DNA of 57,186 nt from Anaerolineales bacterium UBA2395 (GTDB lineage Bacteria > Chloroflexota > Anaerolineae > Anaerolineales > Villigracilaceae), in NCBI GenBank assembly GCA_002343775.1, contig DDSH01000003.1, positions 1,283-58,468 on the forward strand, read 5' to 3'. The position numbers and the translations under genes were made by a program. This document shows, piece by piece, positions 32,987 through 41,300 of this stretch (the first letter of the stretch is position 1; each line of letters starts with the position of its first letter). The notes beneath the pieces were generated by a model. It was given only the letters and a program-made list of their open reading frames with translations. It was not told the origin of the DNA and did not search any database.

Positions 32987-33868
32987 ATGAACAAATTTCT
33001 AGAACGATTGAACGGCGGGGAAATCCTCGTTGCGGACGGGGCAACGGGATCGAATTTACAAAAGATGGGACTCAAACCCGGCAAACCGCCTGAAGACCTC
33101 ATCATCGATGACCCGGATACGATCCTGAATCTCGCTTCATCCTTTGCCCGGGCAGGGTCAGACATCATCCTGACCTGTACCTTCGGCGGGACTCGCATGC
33201 GCATGAAGGACTCGAAGTATCAGGATCGCACCCCTGAGGTCAACATCCGTGCGGCGGAGATTGCCCGCAAAGCCGCTTCATTGAACAATGGTCTGGTCGC
33301 TGGTTCTATGGGACCGGTGGGCGCGATCTTAAAGCCATATGGTCCACTTGAGTTTGAGGATGTGAAAGCGACCTTTGCCGAACAAGCCAAAGCCCTCGCC
33401 GATGGCGGCGTGGACTTGCTGGTGATCGAAACCATGTTCGCCCTGGAAGAGACGAATGCGGCATTTGAAGGCGCACGCTCCGTGACGGATTTGCCGATTG
33501 TGGTTTCATTTAGTTATGACAGAGGCACTCGCACCATGATGGGAGTCAAGCCGAAGGATGTGATTAGGCGTTATTCCGAGATGGGCGCGACGCTCATTGG
33601 CGCAAACTGCGGAACGACGCTCGATAATATGGAAGCAGTGGTCAAAGAATATCAAGCCACCAAGCCCGAAGTGCCACTGTGGGTCAAGCCGAATGCGGGC
33701 GTCCCACACATGGATCTGGAGACCGAACAAGGCGTGTATGACATGGGTCCCGAAGACATGGCGACCTATGCCAGGAAATACGTAGCGCTCGGCGCGAAGG
33801 TCGTGGGCGGATGTTGTGGAAACACGGCAGAGCATATTGCGGCGATTGCGAAGGCAGTGAAGGGGTAA
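32987..33868 (+). CDS. homocysteine S-methyltransferase family protein
   Basis: This 293-residue zinc TIM-barrel enzyme transfers a methyl group to homocysteine, making methionine, or to a related thiol. VADGATGSNLQKMGL is the N-terminal signature. The three zinc-binding Cys are Cys208 (IGANCGTT) and Cys276-Cys277 (GGCCGN). It equals only the first module of cobalamin-dependent MetH and lacks folate, B12 and reactivation domains. So either the methyl donor is betaine/S-methylmethionine-like, or it works with separate corrinoid proteins, which its RACo-like neighbour suggests. GGAGGG lies 5 bp before the ATG, and a strong terminator follows. Confidence 0.9.
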   Translation: MNKFLERLNGGEILVADGATGSNLQKMGLKPGKPPEDLIIDDPDTILNLASSFARAGSDIILTCTFGGTRMRMKDSKYQDRTPEVNIRAAEIARKAASLNNGLVAGSMGPVGAILKPYGPLEFEDVKATFAEQAKALADGGVDLLVIETMFALEETNAAFEGARSVTDLPIVVSFSYDRGTRTMMGVKPKDVIRRYSEMGATLIGANCGTTLDNMEAVVKEYQATKPEVPLWVKPNAGVPHMDLETEQGVYDMGPEDMATYARKYVALGAKVVGGCCGNTAEHIAAIAKAVKG

Positions 33869-33894
33869 TTGGTAAATTAGTAAGTTGGGAATTG

Positions 33895-33932
33895 ATTACG
33901 GATTACGGGGCGCGTAATCCGTAATTTTTTTT
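33895..33932 (+). terminator. intrinsic terminator of the methyltransferase operon
   Basis: ATTACGGATTACG and CGTAATCCGTAAT form a perfect 13-bp stem with a 5-nt loop, followed by eight T. Confidence 0.92.
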
Positions 33933-34057
33933 ATGGGAATCTGCCAGTAACATTCAATGGAATTATTGTAGAATTAAATGGACAATCGATTTTTCCTTGG
34001 CACGTCTCAAGGCGCTCCCCTGCCCAAGCACGCACATTTTGATGTTAAGGTTTTGCC

Positions 34058-37000
34058 ATGGAAATGAAAACCGTTTTGATTAGTTATCTAATCAGCAATT
34101 TGATTTGTGTCGGGGTTGTCGGGGCGTTGTACTGGCAAAACCGCAGACATTTCAAAGGGATCGGATTCTGGCTCGCGGACTTTGTCTTACAATTTGCCGC
34201 CATTCTGCTGGCTACCCTGCGCGGCATTGTGCCAGACTTTTTAGCGATGGTGGTTGGAAACGGTTTCGCCATCGGCGGGACGATCCTGCTATATATGGGG
34301 TTGGAACAATTCACAGGCAAACGCGGTACCCAATGGCATAATGCGATACTATTCATTTTATTTCTTTTCGTTCACTCCTATTTTGCCATTATCTCCCCCA
34401 ACTTAACCGCGCGCAATATCAACCTCGCTTTTGCATTGTTTGTGATATGCGCCCAGGGCGCGTGGCTTTTACTTTGCAAGGTAGATATAAAGTTACGTCC
34501 CATTACGCGCGATGTAGGCATTGTATTTACCGCCTATTGTTTGGTCAATGCGGGGCGCATCGCTGCGAGTTTGACCATCCCTTCGGGCGAAAATTTTTTC
34601 CAGTCCAACTTATATGAAATATCGGCGGTGATGGCATATCAAATGCTTTTCATCGCATTGACCTTCAGTCTGTTCCTGATGGTCAATCGCCGCTTGCTAA
34701 TGGAGTTGCAGGAAGATATTGCCATGCGTCAGCAAACGGAAGATGCGTTGAGATTCAGCGAAGAAAAATTCTACAAGGCGTTTCATTCCAGCCCGGATTT
34801 AGTGGCAATTACCCGTTTGAGTGACGGTAGTTTTGTAGAGGTTAACGAAGCTTTTTCGCAGATCACCGGATATTCGCGGAGGGAGATGTTGAATTCCTCC
34901 ATTACCACCCTGGACATTTGGACAAACCTACAAGATAGGGAATCCTTTATTCAACTCTTGAAAACCGAAGGGGTTGTCCGCGCGGCAGAATACAAGTACC
35001 GCACAAAGTCCGGCGAGATCCGCACCGGGCTGCTCTCAGCAGAGATCATTCAATTGGAAAACGAACCGTATATTGTTTCAGTCATTCATGACATTACTGA
35101 ACATAAGCATACCGAAGCAGCGCTCCGCGAAAGCCGGGAAACGCTTGCACTTTTTATCAATCAGTCACCCATTTATACCTACATCAAGGAGGTTACGCCG
35201 ACACAAAGCCGTGTGATGTACGCCAGCGAAAACTTTGCAGACATGATCGGAATCCCCGGGTCAGAGATGATCGGAAAAACAATGGAGGAATTATTCCCAG
35301 CGGAATTTGCCGCAAAGATAACAGCGGACGATTGGGCAGTGGCTTCCGGAAAAGAGATATTGAATCAGGAAGAAGAACTGAATGGACGCCAATATATCAC
35401 GATCAAATTTCCACTTTTGCGAACAGGCAGGGTAAACCTGCTTGCCGGGTATACCATAGACATTACAGAACGAAAACAAGCCGAAGAATTGCTGCGCGAA
35501 AGCGAGGAACGATTCCGCCAGTTGATCACATCCGCGCCGGATGTTGTTTTTGTAGTAGATGAGGAAGGCAAAATCACGTTCGCCAATATGGAGGCGACAA
35601 ACCTAATGGGGTATGCACCTGACGAATTCATCGGTATGGCTGTGGAAAAACTGATGCCGCAAAACATACGAGAGAATCACATTGCCAACCCTACAAAGTA
35701 CATGCGTGATCCGCGCACACGCGTAATGGGGGCTCAACTGAACTTATTGGCGACCCACAAGGATGGGAATGAAATCCCGGTGGACATCAAAATCAGCCCA
35801 GTTAACATCGATGGTGAAACTCACATTGTCGCTTTTATGCGTGATATCACTATGCGCAAGCAGGCGGACGAAAAACTGCGCGAAAGTGAAGAAAAGTATC
35901 GTCTGATTGTCGAGACGGCAAATGAGGGAATTTGGGTCCTGGACACCGACGGAAAAACCAGTTATGCAAACACTCGTATGGCAGAGATGCTCGGATATAA
36001 AATCGAGGAGTTGATAAGGCATTCCTTATTTGAATTCATGGATGACGATGTTCGCAAGGAAGCAGAACAAATGCTCGAACGTCGTAGAAAGGGCGTAGCA
36101 GAACAACACGAATTTCGCTTTCGTCGCAAAGATGGTTCGCCCTTTTGGGCAATTTTATCAACCAGTGCCATAATAGACTCTGATAGCAAATTTATAGGCG
36201 CCCTGGGAATGATCACCGATATCACCGAGCGCAAGCAAGCAGAGGAAAAACTGATCAAAGCCAAGAAAGAGGCGGAAGAAAGCGAAACAAGGTTCAGAAA
36301 GTCGCTTGAATATTCCCCAACTCCCATGGCAGTGGCAGACCATATGGGCAAAATGATCTTCTTGAACCAAAACTTCATAGCCACCTATGGATACACACTT
36401 CAAGATATCCCAAGCATCGACCAATGGATGCTTAAAGCATATCCCGACCCAGAGTATAGAAATTTTTACCTGCAACTGTGGAAGCAAGATTCTGAATATG
36501 CCGTCACAAATAATACCGCCACGCCGTTGCGAGAAGGCCTGGTTACATGCAAATCAGGTGAAGTCAAAACCGTGGCGATATTGATCTTTTTTGAAAAAGA
36601 CCTGATCATTGGACACTTTCTAGATATCTCGGAGCGCGTGCGGACGGAAGGCGAGCTGCGTACCAGCAATGAGACCCTGAAAACACAATTCAACGAAATC
36701 AACACGCTCAAGGAAACATTGCAGGAACAAGCCATCCGCGACCCGCTCACCGGGTTGCACAACCGCCGCTATCTTGACGAAACACTCGCCCACGAAGTGG
36801 CACGCGCCAAACGCGAGAACTATCCCATCAGCATCATGCTGATCGATATCGACCGTTTCAAGAACTTCAACGACACCTACGGACATTCCACCGGAGATGA
36901 AGTTTTGAAATCTCTCAGCCGCTTATTGGTGGAAAGCATCCGTCAGGGCGATATCGCCTGCCGCTATGGAGGTGAAGAGTTTCTCATCGTGATGGTCGGC

Positions 37001-37225
37001 GCCCACGAAACCGATGTGGAACGGAGAGCCGAAAAAATTCGTCATGATTTCAATGAGTTGCGAACCCGCTTCGAAAATCAGGAATTATCTGCAACGGTTT
37101 CGATCGGTGTTTCCTACTATCCCAGGCACGGCATTGAGATCCAACAAGTCATTAAAAATGCCGATGCTGCCATGTATCAGGCAAAACAAAAAGGGCGCAA
37201 CAGGGTGTATGTCTGGGGCACTTAA
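34058..37225 (+). CDS. membrane PAS-GGDEF diguanylate cyclase
   Basis: This 1055-residue sensor probably makes cyclic di-GMP in response to a signal. Residues 1-220 contain about six to seven hydrophobic spans, starting VLISYLISNLICVGVVGALYW. Five PAS units follow (roughly 235-350, 358-480, 483-605, 608-730 and 745-870), several ending in DITERKQAEE-type linkers. The GGDEF domain (about 890-1055) has DPLTGLHNRRYLDETL, an intact GGEEF (971-975) and the allosteric I-site RQGD (962-965), so it should be active and product-inhibited. No EAL or HD-GYP domain is present. Only weak AAGG precedes the ATG. It is isolated between a terminator and a separately promoted gene. Confidence 0.93.
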   Translation: MEMKTVLISYLISNLICVGVVGALYWQNRRHFKGIGFWLADFVLQFAAILLATLRGIVPDFLAMVVGNGFAIGGTILLYMGLEQFTGKRGTQWHNAILFILFLFVHSYFAIISPNLTARNINLAFALFVICAQGAWLLLCKVDIKLRPITRDVGIVFTAYCLVNAGRIAASLTIPSGENFFQSNLYEISAVMAYQMLFIALTFSLFLMVNRRLLMELQEDIAMRQQTEDALRFSEEKFYKAFHSSPDLVAITRLSDGSFVEVNEAFSQITGYSRREMLNSSITTLDIWTNLQDRESFIQLLKTEGVVRAAEYKYRTKSGEIRTGLLSAEIIQLENEPYIVSVIHDITEHKHTEAALRESRETLALFINQSPIYTYIKEVTPTQSRVMYASENFADMIGIPGSEMIGKTMEELFPAEFAAKITADDWAVASGKEILNQEEELNGRQYITIKFPLLRTGRVNLLAGYTIDITERKQAEELLRESEERFRQLITSAPDVVFVVDEEGKITFANMEATNLMGYAPDEFIGMAVEKLMPQNIRENHIANPTKYMRDPRTRVMGAQLNLLATHKDGNEIPVDIKISPVNIDGETHIVAFMRDITMRKQADEKLRESEEKYRLIVETANEGIWVLDTDGKTSYANTRMAEMLGYKIEELIRHSLFEFMDDDVRKEAEQMLERRRKGVAEQHEFRFRRKDGSPFWAILSTSAIIDSDSKFIGALGMITDITERKQAEEKLIKAKKEAEESETRFRKSLEYSPTPMAVADHMGKMIFLNQNFIATYGYTLQDIPSIDQWMLKAYPDPEYRNFYLQLWKQDSEYAVTNNTATPLREGLVTCKSGEVKTVAILIFFEKDLIIGHFLDISERVRTEGELRTSNETLKTQFNEINTLKETLQEQAIRDPLTGLHNRRYLDETLAHEVARAKRENYPISIMLIDIDRFKNFNDTYGHSTGDEVLKSLSRLLVESIRQGDIACRYGGEEFLIVMVGAHETDVERRAEKIRHDFNELRTRFENQELSATVSIGVSYYPRHGIEIQQVIKNADAAMYQAKQKGRNRVYVWGT

Positions 37226-37280
37226 GGGTGATTACAGCAAAAATGGTGTAAATCATCACAGGTCGTATAAAGGGGAAGTG

Positions 37281-37286
37281 TATAAT
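37281..37286 (+). promoter_or_regulatory. -10 box for a predicted leaderless gene
   Basis: TATAAT ends 8 bp before the ATG at 37294, so transcription would start at or one base before the start codon. No ribosome site is present and the -35 region is poor. Confidence 0.5.
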
Positions 37287-37293
37287 CTCACTC

Positions 37294-38277
37294 ATGCGAA
37301 ATGAGATCCTTTCATTGCTTTCAGGCAAAAAAACCGACATCATTCCGGCGTTCAGCGGGTTGATTCATGTCACAGCCGAGGGACTGGCGAGTGAGGGATT
37401 GGCGTTGCAAGAAGTCCATCACGATGCGGGGAAGATGGCGCGAGCAGCGGCCAGTACGTTCAAATTGACCGGGATGCCCTCTGCGGCGCTGCCTTTGGAT
37501 TTTTGCTCTCCGGCAGAAGCCTTAGGCGCGGAGTTGATCTTTTATAACAATGACGAGATGCAATTTCCGCAGGTTCGCAAACTGTTGTTCATGTCCACAC
37601 GTGAAGTGGCGGCGATCAAACCAACCTTGGGCGGGCGGATTCCATTGATCTGCGATGCGATGCGATTGACAAAACAAGACATCGGCAAGCAGGCGGTCAT
37701 ATCGGGCATCCTCCCCGGTCCGTACACGTTGATGATCTATATTTGCAAGGTGCAGAATCTCGTCCACGAGATGAAGAACGAGCCGCAGATGGTTTTGGAT
37801 GCGCTGCTGCGTCTATCCTCTTTCCTCTCAACCATTGGCAATGCCTATCGCGAAGCAGGCGCGGATTTCATCACCATTCACGAGATGGGCGGCTCACCAG
37901 GATTTATCGGACCCAAGCCGTTTGAGGGATTCGTCCTGCCTGCGCTTCAACACCTGACCTCAAGCCTGCCTCGTCCCCGTGTGCTTTCGGTGTGCGGGAA
38001 AACGGATTCTGCCATGAGTCTGCTGGCGCAGACCGGCGCAGATGCCATCTCGGTGGATCAGTTGAATGATTTGCAGGCATCTCGCGCCGTATTAAAAGAG
38101 ACGATGCTGTTTGGTAACGTAGACCCGGTGGCGACTCTGTGGCAGGGTAACGAAGGCTTGGTTGCAGAGGCAGTTCAAAGGTCGAAAGAGGCGGGCGTGG
38201 ATGCGGTCTGGCCCGGCTGCGATCTGGTGATCCAAACACCCCTCAAAAATATCAAATCGATGACAGGCGGGCAATAG
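37294..38277 (+). CDS. uroporphyrinogen decarboxylase-like methyltransferase (MtaA/MtbA family)
   Basis: This 327-residue TIM-barrel protein belongs to the URO-D superfamily branch that moves methyl groups from corrinoid proteins to thiols, rather than making heme. PLDFCSPAEALGAELIFYN, ISGILPGPYTLM, FITIHEMGGSPGFIGPKPFEGFVLP and GNVDPVATLWQGN are typical of MtaA/MtbA-like proteins. In MtbA-type enzymes zinc is held by His-x-Cys and a later Cys; here the Cys are kept (Cys234, Cys309) but the His position is Ser232. Zinc binding may be altered, or the acceptor may differ. It may work with the RACo-like and homocysteine methyltransferase genes 3.4 kb upstream. Confidence 0.85.
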   Translation: MRNEILSLLSGKKTDIIPAFSGLIHVTAEGLASEGLALQEVHHDAGKMARAAASTFKLTGMPSAALPLDFCSPAEALGAELIFYNNDEMQFPQVRKLLFMSTREVAAIKPTLGGRIPLICDAMRLTKQDIGKQAVISGILPGPYTLMIYICKVQNLVHEMKNEPQMVLDALLRLSSFLSTIGNAYREAGADFITIHEMGGSPGFIGPKPFEGFVLPALQHLTSSLPRPRVLSVCGKTDSAMSLLAQTGADAISVDQLNDLQASRAVLKETMLFGNVDPVATLWQGNEGLVAEAVQRSKEAGVDAVWPGCDLVIQTPLKNIKSMTGGQ

Positions 38278-38291
38278 CCGCCTGTTTTTTT
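38263..38291 (+). terminator. intrinsic terminator overlapping the stop codon
   Basis: ACAGGCGG and CCGCCTGT pair as an 8-bp stem whose 7-nt loop contains the TAG stop, followed by seven T. Confidence 0.85.
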
Positions 38292-38350
38292 ATTTCTGCT
38301 ATTGACGATTTCCCTGCCCATATGTAAACTGAATCGGTCTCAGAGGAATC

Positions 38351-41300
38351 ATGCCCACCAGTGGTCAGAAAAAAAAGCCATCCCTAAAAACAGAACAGAA
38401 AAAATCGCCCGCCCGGGGTTCTTCGCGGGCGAAGAGCGCTGTGCCCAAACCGGTTTCGAACGCAAAGATCGTCAAGGAATTGAAACAGCGCGAAGCAGAG
38501 CTGGCGATCATCAAAAGTGTGCAGGACGGGCTCGCTTCGAAGCTGGAGATGCAGGCGATCTACGATCTTGTCGGTGATAAAATCCGCGATCTGTTCGGAG
38601 CCCAGACGACCATCATCGCCACCTTCGACCTGAAGAGCGAGACGCAGTTCTTCAATTATTACATTGACCGGTACGGACGCGAGTACCTCGACCCGCGCCC
38701 GATGAGCGGTTTGATGAAATCGCTTGTTCGTTTACGGAAGACGTTCGTGTTCAACGATAATGTTGAAGACAGGGTACGTGAATATGGGGCGCAACTTGTG
38801 CTTGGTCCGTTGTTGCCCAAGTCGGCGTTGTATGTTCCGCTGATATCGGGGGATGAGGTCCGCGGCGTGATCTCGCTCCAGAACATGGACCGGGAAAATT
38901 CTTTCAGCGAGTCGGATGTCAGCCTGTTGGAAACGCTTGCCAGGTCGATGAGCGCGGCTTTGGAAAATGCGCGTCTGTTAAATGAAACTCAGCGTCTGTT
39001 GAAGGAAGCCGAACAGCGGAACGCGGAACTGGAAGCCATTCGCAAGGCAAGCATCGATCTGTCGTCCAACCTGGAGTACGCCACCGTGCTCGATTCGATC
39101 CTGCAACGGACATCGGCGCTGATGCCAAGCATCGAGAACATCAACCTGTTTTTGTACGAGAACAACGAACTGAAGTTCGGCACTTCTATTGCAAATGGAA
39201 TCATCACCGGGGTGTCGGTTGCTGTTCCACGCCCCGGCGGCATGACGGAAACCGTTGCCCAAACCGGCGAGATCATGCTGGTGGAAGATATGGAAACCCA
39301 TCCGCTATATCGCGGCTCGGTTTGGAAGGGCGCCCTGATCGGCTTGCCGCTCAAGTACCGCCAGCGGGTGGTCGGTGTGATGAATATCCACTTTACCGAT
39401 CCGCGCAGCTTCACCGATTCCGAATTGCGGCTGTTGCAATTGTTCGCAGACCAGGCGTCGGTGGTCATCGAAAATTCGCGCCTGTTCGAAGAGACTGCGC
39501 GTCATGCGCGCGAGTCGAATGTGCTCAACGAGGTGGGGCGCGATATTTCCGCTACGCTCAACCTTTCGGCTGTAATGGATCGCATTGCCACGTATGCGCG
39601 CGAACTGCTCAACGGTTCGAGCAGCGCGATCTTCCTTCCGCAATCCGACGGAAAAACCCTGCGGGCGCTGGTCGCCAAGGGCAACATTGCCGAGGAGATC
39701 CTCGCAGATTCGATCCGGTTGGGCGAAGGCATCATCGGGTCACTGGCGGCACAGGGCAGGGCGGAGTTCATCAACGACACGAACAAAGACCCGCGCACGC
39801 TGCAAATTCCCGGCACACAAGCGGTGGGTGATGAACGCCTGCTGGTCGCGCCATTGCTCGCAGGCGACAAGGTTAACGGTGTGATGGCGGTCTGGCGCGA
39901 GGGCGGGGAGGTATTCTCCAAAGCAGACCTTCGTTTTCTTGAAGAGTTATCCCTGCAGGCAGCCATCGCCATCCAAAACGCGAACTTCTTCAATGAACTC
40001 CAGCAGCGCGCGAACGAGTTGGAGATCATCAACAGCGTGCAGCTGGGGTTGTCTTCCAAACTTGATATTCAATCCATCTATGACCTGATCGGCGAAAAGG
40101 TGCGCGGCATTTTTAATACGCAGGGTGTCATCATTTCCTATTACGATCCCATTACTGATACCGCCGACTTCCCATATATGTACTGGCATGGGGAACGCAT
40201 CTATCCGGAAAACCAGCCGCTCTCCGGCTTCTCCGGGTACGTCATTCGAAACCGCACGACTCTGTTCATCAACGAGAACGTGGATGCCAAGGCAAGGGAA
40301 TACGGTTCCACATTGCTGGCAGGCAGCTCATTTCCCAAATCCCTGATCGTGTTGCCCATCCTTGCGGGGGACCAAGTGTACGGTTCGCTCTCGATTCAAA
40401 ACTTCGAGCGCGAACACGCTTTTCAGGAAAACGATGTGCGCCTGCTGTCCACGCTGGCGGCAAGTATGGGTATTTCGATCCAGAACGCGAAACTCTTCGA
40501 TGAGTCTCAAAACCTGCTGAAAGAGACGCAGCAACGCGCCGAGGAAGTGACACTCATCAACCGCATCCTGACCGGGTTCGACACGAAGATGGACATCCAA
40601 ACCATCTACGACCGCACCGGCGACAAGATCCGCGATATCTTCGATGCGCAGACCGTGGTATTGGCAATCCACGACAAGAAGACCAGCATGACCTCCTACC
40701 CGTACATCATCGAAAACGGCAAGAGGCTTTACCAGGAGCCGCTCCCGCTTCAGGAAGGCAGAGGCGGTTTCAGCGGACATGTCATCCGCACCGGGCAGCC
40801 CGTTCTGGTCAACCGCGATTTCGAGGAGGCTTCGCGCAAGTTCCAATCCATAAATCTCGGCGTGGATGAAGATGAAGAGGATGCCGTCATCGTCCGCGCG
40901 GGTTTGTGGGTACCGATGATGATCGGCGACGAGGTCAAGGGCGTCATTTCGCTTCAAAACCTCGAACGGGAGGACGCCTTCTCCGAATCAGATGTGCGCC
41001 TGCTGACAACGATCGCCAATTCCATCAGCGTCGCCATCGAGAATGCGCGTCTATTCAATGAAACCCAGCGCCTGCTCAAAGAGACTGAACAACGCGCCGC
41101 CGAACTTGCCATTCTTAACAGCGTGAGCGAGTCCATGTCCCGCGCTCTGGATGTCAACGCCATTACACGCAACGTAGGCAATAAGATTCGCGAGATCTTC
41201 AATGCCGAGATCGTGGATGTTCTGCTCTACGATGCCGCCACGAATATTGTGCGTTTGGTGTACAGCTTTAGCGACAACCTTTATTACGAAAACGAGCCCC

